Notes: generated by a model from the letters alone, not told the origin. A stretch of 64,000 bases of DNA from Plasticicumulans acidivorans (GCF_003182095.1 NZ_QGTJ01000010.1:1-64000), one strand, 5' to 3'. Shown: positions 51,338 through 60,740, counted from the stretch's first letter. Made by a program: numbers and translations.

Positions 51338-51958
51338 GTGATTGAACTGGTGAAGGCAGGCGGCTGGGTGATGGCGCCGATCCTGATGTGCTCGGTGCTG
51401 GCGCTGGCGATCATTCTTGAGAGGGCCTGGTCACTGCGACGCAGCCGTGTGCTGCCGCCGGCGCTGCTCGCCGACCTGCGCCACTGGGCCGAGCAGGGCA
51501 GTCTGCGCATCCGTCAGGTCGAAGGCGAGCATGCCGGCTCGCCGCTGGGGCGGATGCTGCGCGCAGCGCTGGTGTATCGGCAGTACGGGCGCGAAGTGGT
51601 CAAGGAGTCGATCGAGGACACCGGCCGCCACATCGTCTTCGAGCTGGAGCGTTTCCTCAACACGCTGGGCACGATCGCCACGATTTCTCCGCTGCTCGGC
51701 CTGCTCGGCACCGTCTCCGGCATGATCGAGATCCTCGGCATCGTCGGCCAGCACGGCAGCGGCAACTTCAAGCTGATGGCCAGCGGCATGTCGGAGGCGC
51801 TGGTGGCGACCGCCTCGGGCATCGTCGTCGCCATCCCCACGCTGGTCGCCTACCGCTACTACCGCGGCCGCGTCGATGAGCTGGTGATCAGTCTGGAGAA
51901 GGAGGCCATGCTGCTGGTCGACCTGATGCAGGTGCAGCCGGCGAGGCCGAACGCATGA
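51338..51958 (+). CDS. exbB: ExbB/TolQ-family proton channel
   Basis: 206 residues from GTG 51338 with GGAG seven bases upstream; an ATG at 51317 would add seven residues. MotA/TolQ/ExbB fold: a first helix (VMAPILMCSVLALAIILERAW), then TISPLLGLLGTVSGMIEILG, and MSEALVATASGIVVAIPTLVAY. With ExbD it would couple proton flow to an outer-membrane process. No tonB, tolA or tolB is adjacent. In Pseudomonas an ExbBD pair holds the same place before lpxK. Confidence 0.92.
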   Translation: MIELVKAGGWVMAPILMCSVLALAIILERAWSLRRSRVLPPALLADLRHWAEQGSLRIRQVEGEHAGSPLGRMLRAALVYRQYGREVVKESIEDTGRHIVFELERFLNTLGTIATISPLLGLLGTVSGMIEILGIVGQHGSGNFKLMASGMSEALVATASGIVVAIPTLVAYRYYRGRVDELVISLEKEAMLLVDLMQVQPARPNA

Positions 51959-52374
51959 GATTCCGCGCCCGCCGTTCCGAAGAGCCGGAAATCATGCTGA
52001 TCCCGATGATCGACGTGATGCTGGTGCTGCTGCTGTTCTTCGTGGCGACCACCAGCTTCGTGCGCGAAGCGGCGGTCGGTCTGCAGTTGCCCGAGGTTTC
52101 CGGCCAGCCGCAGACCAATGAGGCCGAGCGGCTGGAGCTGATCATCGATGCTGAAGGCCATTACACGCTTGGCGAGCAGCGTCTGCCGGACGATCAGGAG
52201 GGCACCCTCAAGCAGGCGCTGAAGATCGCCTTCGAGAGCCACCCGACGCAGCGCTTCGTCATCCGTGCCGATGCGCGCACGCCGCACCGCTTCGTCGTGC
52301 GGGCGATGGATGCCGCCGGCCAGGTCGGCATCAGCGCCATCGGCATTGCCGCGCTGCCGCGCGAGGCGCAGTAG
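51955..52374 (+). CDS. exbD: ExbD/TolR-family protein
   Basis: 139 residues, start overlapping the exbB stop (ATGA). One N-terminal membrane helix holds the conserved aspartate in LIPMIDVMLVLLLFF. A periplasmic domain (about 45-139) is typical of ExbD (IDAEGHYTLGEQRLPD, FVIRADARTPH). It is the partner of the preceding channel. Confidence 0.93.
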   Translation: MRFRARRSEEPEIMLIPMIDVMLVLLLFFVATTSFVREAAVGLQLPEVSGQPQTNEAERLELIIDAEGHYTLGEQRLPDDQEGTLKQALKIAFESHPTQRFVIRADARTPHRFVVRAMDAAGQVGISAIGIAALPREAQ

Positions 52375-52378
52375 GTCG

Positions 52379-53383
52379 GTGGAGTTCTGGGCGCGGCGCG
52401 GTCTGCCGGCGTGGCTGCTGCTGCCGCTCGCCGGCGTGTTCGCCGCCGTTGTCGCCATGCGCCGGCTGGCCTATCGCCGTGGCTGGCTGTCGCGTCAGCG
52501 CCTGCCGGTGCCGGTGATCGTCGTCGGCAATATCAGCGTCGGCGGTACCGGCAAGACACCGCTGCTGACGATGCTCGCGCCGGCGCTGCGCGCGCGTGGC
52601 TATCGCCCCGGTATCGTCGCGCGTGGCTATGGCGGGCGTTCGTCGCACTGGCCGCGAGCCGTGCTGGCGGATTCCGATCCGCACGAGGTCGGTGACGAGC
52701 CGGTGCTGCTGGCGACGCTGACCGGCTGCCCGCTCAGCGTCGGCCCCGACCGCGTTGCCGCGGCGCGCGCGCTGCTGGCGCAGCACGACTGCGACCTGAT
52801 CCTCAGCGATGACGGCCTGCAGCACTACCGTCTGGCGCGCGATGTCGAGATCATCGTCATCGATGCCCGCCGCCGCCTGGGCAACCGCTGGCCGCTGCCG
52901 GCCGGCCCCCTGCGCGAGCCGCCGTCGCGGCTGCAGCAGGCGGATTTCATCGTCATCAACGGTGGTGAGGCGGCCGATGCCTGGTCGATGCGGCTGAGCG
53001 GCACGCGCTGCATCGGCCTCGGTAGCGCGGAGGATTGCGAGCTCGATGCCTTGCGTGGTCGTACCGTGCACGCGGTGGCCGGCATTGGTGATCCCGAGCG
53101 CTTCTTTTCGGCGCTCGAAGCCGCCGGGCTGACCATCGAACGCCATGCCTTCCCTGACCACCATGCTTACACGCCGGCCGACGTCGATTTCGGCGCGGCC
53201 GCCAGCGTGCTGATGACCGGCAAGGATGCCGTAAAATGTCGTCATTTCCGCCTGCCCGGTGCGGTGCGCTGGCTGGCTGTCGAGGCCGAGCTGCAGGCTG
53301 GTTTCGTCGAGGCGCTGTGCGCCCGACTGCCGGCGCCGGCAATGCGTGATCGTTTCCCCAACGAGGAATCAACATGGACATGA
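52379..53383 (+). CDS. lpxK: tetraacyldisaccharide 4'-kinase
   Basis: 334 residues from GTG 52379, five bases after exbD. N-terminal membrane helix ([18 protein letters not shown]), P-loop [11 protein letters not shown], then [33 protein letters not shown] and [10 protein letters not shown]. It phosphorylates the lipid A precursor. Frame and conserved WARRG near the start support the GTG. The end overlaps the Trm112-like gene by ten bases. Confidence 0.95.
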   Translation: MEFWARRGLPAWLLLPLAGVFAAVVAMRRLAYRRGWLSRQRLPVPVIVVGNISVGGTGKTPLLTMLAPALRARGYRPGIVARGYGGRSSHWPRAVLADSDPHEVGDEPVLLATLTGCPLSVGPDRVAAARALLAQHDCDLILSDDGLQHYRLARDVEIIVIDARRRLGNRWPLPAGPLREPPSRLQQADFIVINGGEAADAWSMRLSGTRCIGLGSAEDCELDALRGRTVHAVAGIGDPERFFSALEAAGLTIERHAFPDHHAYTPADVDFGAAASVLMTGKDAVKCRHFRLPGAVRWLAVEAELQAGFVEALCARLPAPAMRDRFPNEESTWT

Positions 53384-53553
53384 AGCTGCTTGAGATCCTG
53401 GTCTGCCCGGTCAGCAAGGCACCGCTGGTCTATGACAAGGAACGCCAGGAGCTGAAGTGCAAAGCCAGCCGCCTGGCCTATCCGATCCGTGACGGCATTC
53501 CGGTGATGCTGGAAAGCGAAGCGCGCCACATGCCCGACGACGAGCCGGTGTGA
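53374..53553 (+). CDS. Trm112/YcaR-like small protein
   Basis: 59 residues, [18 protein letters not shown] at the start, then [20 protein letters not shown] and an acidic tail. It matches the YcaR family, which also lies between lpxK and kdsB in E. coli and Pseudomonas. The usual CPxC knuckle reads CPVS, so one zinc ligand is absent, a change seen in other bacterial members. Role unknown; the eukaryotic relatives activate methyltransferases. It overlaps lpxK by ten bases and kdsB by one. Confidence 0.9.
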   Translation: MDMKLLEILVCPVSKAPLVYDKERQELKCKASRLAYPIRDGIPVMLESEARHMPDDEPV

Positions 53554-54314
53554 TGGATTTTCGTGTCGCCATCCCGGCGCGCTTTGCCTCGACGCGTCTG
53601 CCCGGCAAACCGCTGCGCCTGATTGCCGGGCGGCCGATGCTCGAACACGTCTGGCAGCAGGCGCTGGCCAGCGGCGCCAGTGAAGTCGTCATCGCCACCG
53701 ACGATGCGCGCATCGTCGACGCGGCGCAGAGCTTCGGTGCCGAAGTCGCGCTGACCCGCGCCGATCATGCCTCGGGCACCGATCGGCTCGCCGAGCTGGC
53801 CGATATCCGTGGCTGGGCGGACGAGGACATCATCGTCAACGTGCAAGGCGATGAACCGCTGCTGCCGCCGGCACTGATCCGCGAGACGGCGCTGGCGCTG
53901 GCCGCACATCCGCAGGCGGGTATCGAGACACTGGCGGCGCCGCTCGCCGAACATGAGCTGTTCGACCCGAATGCCGTCAAGCTGGTGACCGACGCCGAGG
54001 CCTACGCGCTGTACTTCAGCCGGGCGCCGATCCCCTGGCATCGGGACCGCTTCGCCCGCGGCGCGCGCGAACTGCCGCCGGGCATACCCTACTGGCGGCA
54101 TATCGGTCTCTACGCCTACCGCACCAGCGTGCTGCGCCGTTATCCGCAGCTTGCGCCGTCACCGCTGGAGCAGGCCGAATCGCTCGAACAGCTGCGCGCG
54201 CTGTGGCACGGTATCCGTATCCACGTGCTGCTGACCGATGTCATGCCGCCGGCCGGCGTCGATACCGAAGCCGACCTCGCCCGGGTCGAGGCGATTCTCG
54301 GCGCGGCGGGCTAG
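53553..54314 (+). CDS. kdsB: 3-deoxy-manno-octulosonate cytidylyltransferase
   Basis: 253 residues from ATG 53553; a GTG one codon earlier is also open. Start [16 protein letters not shown], then [27 protein letters not shown] and [12 protein letters not shown] identify CMP-KDO synthetase. It activates KDO for LPS core assembly, in line with lpxK upstream. Its 3' end overlaps the convergent small gene by four bases. Confidence 0.96.
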   Translation: MDFRVAIPARFASTRLPGKPLRLIAGRPMLEHVWQQALASGASEVVIATDDARIVDAAQSFGAEVALTRADHASGTDRLAELADIRGWADEDIIVNVQGDEPLLPPALIRETALALAAHPQAGIETLAAPLAEHELFDPNAVKLVTDAEAYALYFSRAPIPWHRDRFARGARELPPGIPYWRHIGLYAYRTSVLRRYPQLAPSPLEQAESLEQLRALWHGIRIHVLLTDVMPPAGVDTEADLARVEAILGAAG

Positions 54315-54592
54315 ATCGAGTTCATCAGCTCGCCGAGCTGTGGCAGCAGCGGGTTGAGCGCATCGCCGCGCGGATTCAGCAGCGGCAGGCAGATCACTTC
54401 CGGCGCCCGGCGCGTGGCCTCGCCGTACTGATTGGCCTGGATCGCTTCGGCGCCATCGAGCGGTTCGATGACGATCTGCTGCTCCTCGGGCAGTACTTCG
54501 ATGACGCGGCAGGGGCGTCCCTGCCAGTCGAGCTCGCGACCGATCAGCCGGGCGAGTCGGGAAGCGTCTAACTGTGGCATGTTGGCAGGCAC
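54311..54592 (-). CDS. small conserved-looking protein of unknown function
   Basis: 93 residues; the second ATG (end 54580) would give 89 and is equally likely. The sequence looks coding in composition: an amphipathic N-terminus ([20 protein letters not shown]), a beta-rich centre ([20 protein letters not shown]), and a C-terminus ending [13 protein letters not shown]. No family recognised. It is convergent with kdsB (4-base overlap) and divergent from the phosphatase gene, with only 11-23 bases between starts, so a promoter must lie inside a neighbour. Confidence 0.6.
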   Translation of the reverse strand: MPANMPQLDASRLARLIGRELDWQGRPCRVIEVLPEEQQIVIEPLDGAEAIQANQYGEATRRAPEVICLPLLNPRGDALNPLLPQLGELMNSI

Positions 54593-54603
54593 GCGAGGTG
54601 GGA

Positions 54604-55170
54604 ATGGGCGGACGATTCTGGCAGCGGCTCAAGAACTTGATCAAGGACGACGAGGAGATTTTCGAGCCTCGTCGTCGGGATCCGCGGGTGGTTGCCCGGG
54701 TGCTGATGGTGTGCATGGGCAACATCTGCCGCTCGCCGACGGCCGAAGCGGTGTTCATGCACCGTGCCGCACGGGCCGGGCTGGCGCCTTACCTTGAAAT
54801 CGATTCATGCGGCACGCACGCGGGGCACAGCGGCGAGCCGCCGGATCGGCGCTCGCAGCAAGCGGCGGCCCAGCGTGGCTATTCGATGGAAGGGCTGCGC
54901 GCGCGGCGGCTTGAGGTCGAGGATCTCGATTACTTCGACTACATCCTGGTGATGGACGAAGACAATCTGCAGCGCGTGCTCAGCCGCTGCAGTCGGCCTG
55001 AGCAGAAGGCCAAGGTGCGCTTGCTGCTGGATTTCGCGCCGGAGCTTGGCGAGCGCGAAGTCCCCGACCCCTACTACGGTGGACGCAGCGGCTTCGATCG
55101 GGTCCTCAACCTGATCGAGGCGGGTACCGACGGCCTGATCGCCGTCATCCGCGAACGCCACGGTTTGTAA
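54604..55170 (+). CDS. low-molecular-weight protein tyrosine phosphatase-like protein
   Basis: 188 residues from ATG 54604 (GAGGTGG upstream); an earlier frame start at 54574 is unconserved. The P-loop CMGNICRSPTAEAV places the nucleophile at Cys37 and Arg43. The general acid Asp is in VPDPYYGG. The catalytic domain is preceded by about 31 basic residues (RFWQRLKNLIKDDEE) not found in minimal LMW phosphatases. Same position as in Pseudomonas, next to kdsB. Substrate unknown. Confidence 0.92.
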   Translation: MGGRFWQRLKNLIKDDEEIFEPRRRDPRVVARVLMVCMGNICRSPTAEAVFMHRAARAGLAPYLEIDSCGTHAGHSGEPPDRRSQQAAAQRGYSMEGLRARRLEVEDLDYFDYILVMDEDNLQRVLSRCSRPEQKAKVRLLLDFAPELGEREVPDPYYGGRSGFDRVLNLIEAGTDGLIAVIRERHGL

Positions 55171-55220
55171 GGCGCCTGCCGCGCGGGCGAAGCACAGGTA
55201 TGCGCGGGTACCGAGCCATG

Positions 55221-55256
55221 AAATAACCAAGGGGGCCGAAGCCCCCTTGGTTATTT
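55221..55256. terminator. bidirectional rho-independent terminator
   Basis: A perfect 16-bp inverted repeat (55221-55236 with 55241-55256) around a CGAA loop. Core CCAAGGGGGC, with AAATAA on the left and TTATTT on the right, so each strand has a U-rich end. It lies between the phosphatase gene (+) and rne (-), ending 20 bases from rne, and should stop both. Confidence 0.95.
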
Positions 55257-55275
55257 ACGTCGTCACTGGGCGGCT

Positions 55276-58200
55276 TCAGCTGCCCTGGCCCGCCGACTGC
55301 TTGGGTTCCGTCTCGTCGGCGCTGGAGGCGCTGGTGGAGTCGACCCCGGTGCTGACGGGCGTGACCGCGGCTTGAGCTTCTGCGGCCGGTGACTCGGTGC
55401 CGCTTGCGGGGGTTTCTTCCTGCACCGAAGACTCGGCATCGGCATCGGCATCGGCATCCGGCGTCTCGTCGCTGGCTGTCGGCTCGGCTGTTACCGGCTC
55501 GATCGGTGCTGCGCTGTCGGGCACCGCAGCCGCTGCATCGGCCGCGCTCGGCGTCGTGACTGCTTCGACGTTTTCCTGTTCCGCAGTTGTGACGGCTGGC
55601 TCGGCGTTGGCTTCAGCTGTTTCCTCGGCTTTGAGCGGGGCGTCGTCAGCGGCGGCGTCGGATTCGGGCACGACGAGCGGTTCCGCCGACGGCGCTTCTG
55701 TTGCCACTTCGACTTCGACCGATACCGTGGCAGTCGCGACCTCGTCGCTCACCGGCGCCGTCGGGGTGTCGGAGGCCGTGCTGGCGGGCTCCTCCAGCGT
55801 TACCGTCGCATCTGGCTCGGCGGCCGCCTCGATGGCGGTGTCGGTCGGCTCGGCAGCGGCCGGCTGCTCCGCGGCCTCTGCTGCGTCAGGTGCCGTGACC
55901 GGTGCGATAACGCCCGTGTCGGCGGCTGCTTCGCTGGTGTGCGCAACGGCGTCCGCTTCCTCGTTTACCGGCGGCAGCGGTGTCGCCTCGGCTGCGGCGC
56001 TTGCCACGACTTCGAGCGCTTCCTGCACGGGCGTTTCCGCGACGGCGCTATCGGTGCCCGGTTCTGCCGCGGCAGACGCCGGCGGAATGGCTGCAACCGT
56101 CTCCGGCACACTGTCGCCGGCTTCTGGAGTGCGGTCCCCGGCCTCTGGTGTACTGTCCAAGGCCGGTGTCGCTTCCACGGTGACGGCAACGGACGCGATC
56201 GCGGCGTCGGCGCTTGCGACAGCGAGCTCGTCGCTGCTTGCCGATGTGCTCAGGTCCTGTCCTGCGCTCGGTGCAGACTCGGCCTCGGCTTCGGCGGTGG
56301 TCACTGCGGCGACGACTTCCCCGGCGGTCGTGGCGACGGCCGCAGTGGCGACTGCGGCCACGACGGTTTCCGGCGCTTCGTCGGGGGCTTCAGTGTTGGC
56401 CAGCGTGCGCCGCGGGATACGCGGGCGCCCCGAGCGCACGTAGCGGCCGGCGGGCAGCGGCGCGGCGCTGCTCGGCGCGGGTGCGGGTTTTGGCTCGTCG
56501 CTGACTGCGGGCGCAGCCGTCTGCTCGTCTTCGGCGGGCTGGGCTTCGCCGGTCGTGTCGGTACCCGCTTCCTGGGCGCCATCCTCGCCGCGCTCAAAGC
56601 CGCGACGGCGACGACGGCCACCGCGACGGCCGCGGCGGGCGTTGCGCAGGTCGTCCTGTGCCGAAGTGTCGTCAACGCTGGCGTCATCGCTGCGGGCGCT
56701 CTGTACGGCCTCGACCTGCTCGCCGTTGTCCTCGTCGTCGATCCCCGGCGCGATCGGCTGACGGGTGATCGGCGGTTCCGGGATTTCGGTCAGCAGTGGC
56801 GGCATGGCCGGGGTTGCCGGCTCGACTCGCGCTTCGGCGGCGCTTTCCGTCGGCGCGGCTGCCGGGGGCGTTGCATCGCTGCGCCGCTCGCGGTTGTTGC
56901 GATTGCGTTCACGCCGTTCACGCCGTTCACGCGGGCGTACTTCGTCGCTGCTCGGACGGGCAGCGCTCTGCGTCGGCAGCTGCGGCGCGCTGCCTTCACT
57001 GCCCGGACCACCGAACAGGTTGCGCCACAGCCAGCGGAAGAAGCCGGGCTCCCCGGCATTCAGCTCGCCATCCGCCGCTGTCGCTGCCGGAGGGGGGCTG
57101 GCAGGGGGCTGGTAGCTGACCGGTGCTGGAGTGGCCGGTGTGACGGACTTGACCGCCGCTTCCTCGCTGCTGGTCTTTTCCTGACGCTGCGCGGCAAGGC
57201 TGAGATCGGGTTCGACCTGCGTGACCGCCAGCTTGTAGCTCGGGCCGCTGGCCTTGCCGGCGGCGAGGTCGTCGGTGCGCACGCGCTCGATTTCGAAGTG
57301 CGGCGTATCGAAGCTGTCGTTGGGGATCAGCGCGATGCGCACGCCCAGACGCTCCTCGACGATGGCGATGGCCGCGCGTTTTTCGTTGAGCAGGAAGGTG
57401 GCGACCGGCACCGGCAGCTGGGCGACCACCTTGCCGGTCTTGTCCTTCATCGCCTCTTCTTCGATCAGCCGCAGCACCGACAGTGCCAGTGACTCGACGC
57501 CGCGGATGGTGCCGTGGCCCTTGCAGCGCGGGCAGAGCACGTGTGTGGCTTCGTCGAGCGAGGGGCGCAGGCGCTGACGTGACATTTCGAGCAGACCGAA
57601 GCGCGAGATGCGCCCGACCTGCACGCGGGCGCGGTCCATCTTCAGCGCTTCTTTCAGACGGTTTTCGACCTCGCGCTGATTGCGCGGCGAGGTCATGTCG
57701 ATGAAGTCGATGACGACCAGGCCGCCGAGGTCGCGCAGACGCAGCTGGCGGGCGATCTCGTCGGCGGCTTCGAGATTGGTGTTGAGCGCGGTTTCCTCGA
57801 TGTCGGCGCCTTTGGTGGCGCGCGCCGAGTTGATGTCGATCGACACCAGCGCTTCGGTGTAGTCGATGACGATTGCGCCGCCCGAGGGCAGGCCGACTTC
57901 ACGCTGATACGCGGTTTCGATCTGCGACTCGATCTGGAAACGCGTGAACAGCGGCGTGATGTCCTGGTAGGTCTTGAGCTTGGCAGTGCTGGCCGGCATC
58001 ACCTGCTGCATGAACTCGCGCGCCTGCTCGAAGGTCTGCGGGTGGTCGACGAGGATCTCGCCGATGTCGGTACGCAGCAGGTCGCGCAGCGCGCGGATGA
58101 TGATGTTGCTTTCCTGATAGATCAGGAACGGGGCTTTCTTCTGCTGCGAGGCGTCTTCGATCGCGCGCCAGACGTTGAGCAGGTAGTCGAGGTCCCACTG

Positions 58201-58743
58201 CAGCTCTTCGGTGGAGCGGCCGACACCGGCGGTGCGCACGATCGTGCCCATGCCTTCCGGGACGTTCAGCGCCGCCATCGCCTCGCGGATTTCCTGCCGG
58301 TCCTCGCCCTCAATGCGCCGCGAGACGCCACCGGCGCGCGGGTTGTTCGGCATCAGCACCAGGTAGCGGCCGGCCAGCGAGACGAAGGTCGTCAGTGCCG
58401 CGCCCTTGTTGCCGCGTTCTTCCTTCTCAACCTGAACGACGACTTCCTGGCCTTCGCGCAGGGCCTCCTTGATGCTCGGTCGGGAGCCTTCGGCGCGGGC
58501 CGATTCCTGGAAGTAGCTGCGGGAGATTTCCTTGAAGGGCAGGAAGCCGTGGCGTTCGGCGCCGTAGTCGACGAAAGCGGCTTCAAGGGAGGGTTCGATG
58601 CGGGTGATGCGACCTTTGTAGACGTTGGACTTCTTCTGCTCGCGGGAGGGGGTCTCGATGTCGAGGTCGTAGAGCTTCTGGCCGTCCACGAGGGCCACGC
58701 GCAACTCTTCCTGCTGAGTTGCGTTGATCAGCATTCTTTTCAT
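55276..58743 (-). CDS. rne: ribonuclease E
   Basis: 1155 residues from the ATG at 58741-58743; the upstream open frame (to 58887) adds 48 unconserved residues. The catalytic half numbers like E. coli: an S1 domain (about 39-119), the DNase I-like active site around [13 protein letters not shown], and the zinc link CPRCKGHG at Cys404/Cys407. After about 520 the protein is disordered. It has basic patches ([26 protein letters not shown]) likely to bind RNA, then about 400 acidic Ala/Glu/Thr/Val residues with repeats ([14 protein letters not shown]). The scaffold half is expected to organise a degradosome. Expression is probably autoregulated through its leader. Confidence 0.97.
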   Translation of the reverse strand: MKRMLINATQQEELRVALVDGQKLYDLDIETPSREQKKSNVYKGRITRIEPSLEAAFVDYGAERHGFLPFKEISRSYFQESARAEGSRPSIKEALREGQEVVVQVEKEERGNKGAALTTFVSLAGRYLVLMPNNPRAGGVSRRIEGEDRQEIREAMAALNVPEGMGTIVRTAGVGRSTEELQWDLDYLLNVWRAIEDASQQKKAPFLIYQESNIIIRALRDLLRTDIGEILVDHPQTFEQAREFMQQVMPASTAKLKTYQDITPLFTRFQIESQIETAYQREVGLPSGGAIVIDYTEALVSIDINSARATKGADIEETALNTNLEAADEIARQLRLRDLGGLVVIDFIDMTSPRNQREVENRLKEALKMDRARVQVGRISRFGLLEMSRQRLRPSLDEATHVLCPRCKGHGTIRGVESLALSVLRLIEEEAMKDKTGKVVAQLPVPVATFLLNEKRAAIAIVEERLGVRIALIPNDSFDTPHFEIERVRTDDLAAGKASGPSYKLAVTQVEPDLSLAAQRQEKTSSEEAAVKSVTPATPAPVSYQPPASPPPAATAADGELNAGEPGFFRWLWRNLFGGPGSEGSAPQLPTQSAARPSSDEVRPRERRERRERNRNNRERRSDATPPAAAPTESAAEARVEPATPAMPPLLTEIPEPPITRQPIAPGIDDEDNGEQVEAVQSARSDDASVDDTSAQDDLRNARRGRRGGRRRRRGFERGEDGAQEAGTDTTGEAQPAEDEQTAAPAVSDEPKPAPAPSSAAPLPAGRYVRSGRPRIPRRTLANTEAPDEAPETVVAAVATAAVATTAGEVVAAVTTAEAEAESAPSAGQDLSTSASSDELAVASADAAIASVAVTVEATPALDSTPEAGDRTPEAGDSVPETVAAIPPASAAAEPGTDSAVAETPVQEALEVVASAAAEATPLPPVNEEADAVAHTSEAAADTGVIAPVTAPDAAEAAEQPAAAEPTDTAIEAAAEPDATVTLEEPASTASDTPTAPVSDEVATATVSVEVEVATEAPSAEPLVVPESDAAADDAPLKAEETAEANAEPAVTTAEQENVEAVTTPSAADAAAAVPDSAAPIEPVTAEPTASDETPDADADADAESSVQEETPASGTESPAAEAQAAVTPVSTGVDSTSASSADETEPKQSAGQGS
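55434..55457. repeat. CGGCAT hexanucleotide repeat, four perfect units
   Basis: Four exact CGGCAT units inside rne encode the DADADADA stretch of the acidic tail. Copy-number change would keep the frame and only alter tail length. Confidence 0.85.
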
Positions 58744-59044
58744 GCAGACTTCATCTCCAGCGCTCGACCGGAGCCCACGGCGTTGTCGCCGGTATGTATC
58801 GACAGCGGATGCGGCGGGCCGGTAAACGTTCACGGCGCTCGCCCGGACATCTTCGCTGCGTCGTTGCGGCAGTGGGCGCGGGAGCACGAATCAACATCGC
58901 TCTGGGAAGGCAGGGTTGAGCGAGGAAAAACCCTTTTGAGTACCCGCCGAGCCGGAAAAACCTCTTTTCGGCGCCACGGCGTGTACCGGAAACTCTCTTG
59001 AAATGTTTCGCAACCACTGGCTTACCGGCCAGTCGGCGACAACG
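58744..59044 (-). promoter_or_regulatory. predicted rne 5' leader
   Basis: This gene-free stretch between rne and rluC is mainly a leader of about 300 bases for rne, judged from the promoter at 59051-59079. It contains a hairpin near its 5' end (ACTGGC 59016-59021 with GCCAGT 59028-59033) and the duplicated U-rich element at 58918-58971. E. coli rne has a 361-base leader through which RNase E controls its own mRNA; the same role is inferred here. Confidence 0.6.
58918..58971 (-). repeat. imperfect direct repeat with A/U hairpins in the rne leader
   Basis: Two 23-base units, 58918-58940 and 58949-58971, spaced 31 bases apart, share GAG, GGAAAAACC and CTTTT in order. In the rne transcript each becomes a short stem of A against U with a purine loop (unit 2: CCGAAAAGAGG then UUUUUCCGG). 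U-rich single-stranded or bulged segments are good RNase E targets. Confidence 0.6.
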
Positions 59045-59050
59045 TTCTGC

Positions 59051-59079
59051 AATATATCAGTGCGGTTGATCGCCTTCAA
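59051..59079 (-). promoter_or_regulatory. sigma-70 promoter of rne
   Basis: On the minus strand TTGAAG (59074-59079), a 17-base spacer and TATATT (59051-59056). This is the best promoter-like pair seen in the window and points at rne with a start near 59044. Confidence 0.7.
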
Positions 59080-59103
59080 TTGATCGATAGCGACGGTTAT
59101 GAT
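59075..59103 (+). promoter_or_regulatory. candidate promoter of rluC
   Basis: TTCAAT (59075-59080), 17 bases, TATGAT (59098-59103). Its -35 overlaps the rne -35 on the other strand. The start would fall at or next to the rluC ATG (59110), implying an almost leaderless message, so the call is weak. Confidence 0.35.
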
Positions 59104-59109
59104 GCGGCC

Positions 59110-60072
59110 ATGACACAACCCGAACCCCATCCTTCGCCCGTTGCAGTCCGCTTTGTCGAGGTACCGGCGGACTGCGACGGGCAACGCATCGACAATTTCC
59201 TGCTGCGCACGCTCAAGGGCGTTCCCAAGAGTCTCGTCTACCGCATCCTGCGCAAGGGTGAAGTGCGCGTGAACAAGGGCCGCTCGCGCCCGGAACACCG
59301 CCTGAAGACCGGCGACGTCGTGCGCATTCCGCCGCTGCGCCTGAGCCCAGAAACCGAAGCCGCACCGGTGCCGGGCTGGCTGCAGGAGCGCCTGCAGGCG
59401 GCGATCCTGCACGAGGACCGGCGCGTGCTGGTGCTCGACAAGCCCTCGGGTGTGGCCGTGCACAAGGGCAGCGGCATCGATGTCGGCGTCATCGAGGCGC
59501 TGCGTGCGATGCGTCCGCAGGGCGGATTCCTCGAACTTGCCCACCGCCTCGATCGTGACACCAGCGGCGTGCTGGTGCTGGCGAAGACGCCGGAGGCGCT
59601 GCGCGGCATCCACGATGCGCTCAATGCCCGCAGTACCGAGAAGCGCTACCTCGCCTTCGTCCGCGGCCACTGGCAGCTCGGCAGCTGCCGCGTCGATGCC
59701 CCGCTGCGCAAGGGCATGGTTCGCGGCGGTGAGCGCATGGTCGAAGTCGCCGCCGACGGCAAGCCTTCGGTCAGCCATTTCCGTCTGGTGCGCCAGTTCG
59801 GGCCGGGTGCGCTGGTGGAGATCACCATCGAAACCGGACGCACCCACCAGATCCGCGTGCACGCCGCGCACATGGGCCACCCGCTGGCCGGTGACGACAA
59901 ATACGGTGACAGCGATTTCAACCGCCTGATGGCGGGTTTCGGTCTGCATCGCCTGTTCCTGCACGCGCAGTACCTGGCGCTGCCGCTCGGCGAGCGTGAG
60001 CTGGTGCTGTCGGCGCCGCTCGGTGCCGAGCTCGGCGCCGTGCTCGATGCACTCGAAGCCGCTGGAGGCTGA
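59110..60072 (+). CDS. rluC: 23S rRNA pseudouridine synthase RluC
   Basis: 320 residues from ATG 59110; an earlier in-frame ATG at 59080 would overlap the promoter. S4 domain near the N-terminus (RIDNFLLRTLKGVPKSLVYRI), then the RluA-type catalytic segment HRLDRDTSGVLVLAK with Asp148. RTHQIRVHAAHMGHPLAGD is also diagnostic. It should modify positions 955, 2504 and 2580 of 23S rRNA as in E. coli. Divergent from rne, as in many gammaproteobacteria; the HAD gene follows in five bases. Confidence 0.95.
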   Translation: MTQPEPHPSPVAVRFVEVPADCDGQRIDNFLLRTLKGVPKSLVYRILRKGEVRVNKGRSRPEHRLKTGDVVRIPPLRLSPETEAAPVPGWLQERLQAAILHEDRRVLVLDKPSGVAVHKGSGIDVGVIEALRAMRPQGGFLELAHRLDRDTSGVLVLAKTPEALRGIHDALNARSTEKRYLAFVRGHWQLGSCRVDAPLRKGMVRGGERMVEVAADGKPSVSHFRLVRQFGPGALVEITIETGRTHQIRVHAAHMGHPLAGDDKYGDSDFNRLMAGFGLHRLFLHAQYLALPLGERELVLSAPLGAELGAVLDALEAAGG

Positions 60073-60077
60073 AGTCA

Positions 60078-60740
60078 ATGTCACACCGCTACGAGCTGCT
60101 CGTCTTCGACTGGGACGGCACGCTGATGGATTCCGAATTCCGTATCGTCGCCTGTTTGCGCGCGGCGAGCCACGACTGCGGCTTGCCCGAGCTCAGCGCG
60201 GCCGAGTACCGCCATATCATCGGCCTCGGCCTGCTCGAAGCCTGCGCGGTGCTCTACCCGGATGCTGACGCGGCGACACACGCGGCGTTGGCCGAGGCCT
60301 ACAAGCAACAGTTCCTCTATCGCAATCCGGCGCAGATGCAGTTGTTCGACGGCGCCCGCGCCACGCTGGAGCAGCTGCGTGCTGCCGGCTACCGCCTGGC
60401 GGTGGCCACCGGCAAGAGCCGTGTCGGCCTCGACCGCGCCCTGCGCGACTCCGGCCTCGGTGCGCTGTTCGAAGCGACGCGCTGCGCCGATGAAACCGCT
60501 TCGAAACCCGATCCGCGCATGCTGTTCGAGTTGTATGCGGAACTCGACGTCGCCGCGGAGCGGGCGCTGATGATCGGCGACACCGAGTTCGATCTGGTGA
60601 TGGCGCGCGCCGCCGGCAGCGGCGCGATCGCGGCGACCTACGGCGTGCATGCGCGTGAGCATCTGGCACGTTTCGAGCCGCTGGCTCACCTCGATGACAT
60701 CGCCGAGCTGCCCGCGGTGCTTGCGACACTGACGGCCTGA
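60078..60740 (+). CDS. HAD-family phosphatase/hydrolase
   Basis: 220 residues, HAD subfamily IA. Motif I FDWDGTLMDSE with Asp11 and Asp13, motif II VATGKSRVGLDRAL, motif III Lys in TASKPDPRM, motif IV MIGDTEFDLVMARAAG. Substrate unknown; phosphoglycolate or sugar phosphates are typical. A HAD gene sits between rluC and the sppA-like gene in Pseudomonas too. Confidence 0.9.
   Translation: MSHRYELLVFDWDGTLMDSEFRIVACLRAASHDCGLPELSAAEYRHIIGLGLLEACAVLYPDADAATHAALAEAYKQQFLYRNPAQMQLFDGARATLEQLRAAGYRLAVATGKSRVGLDRALRDSGLGALFEATRCADETASKPDPRMLFELYAELDVAAERALMIGDTEFDLVMARAAGSGAIAATYGVHAREHLARFEPLAHLDDIAELPAVLATLTA

Noticed and set aside
55434-55457. Hexanucleotide repeat as a phase-variation switch
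   Set aside because: Units are multiples of three and lie in the disordered tail of rne, so gain or loss does not turn the gene on or off.
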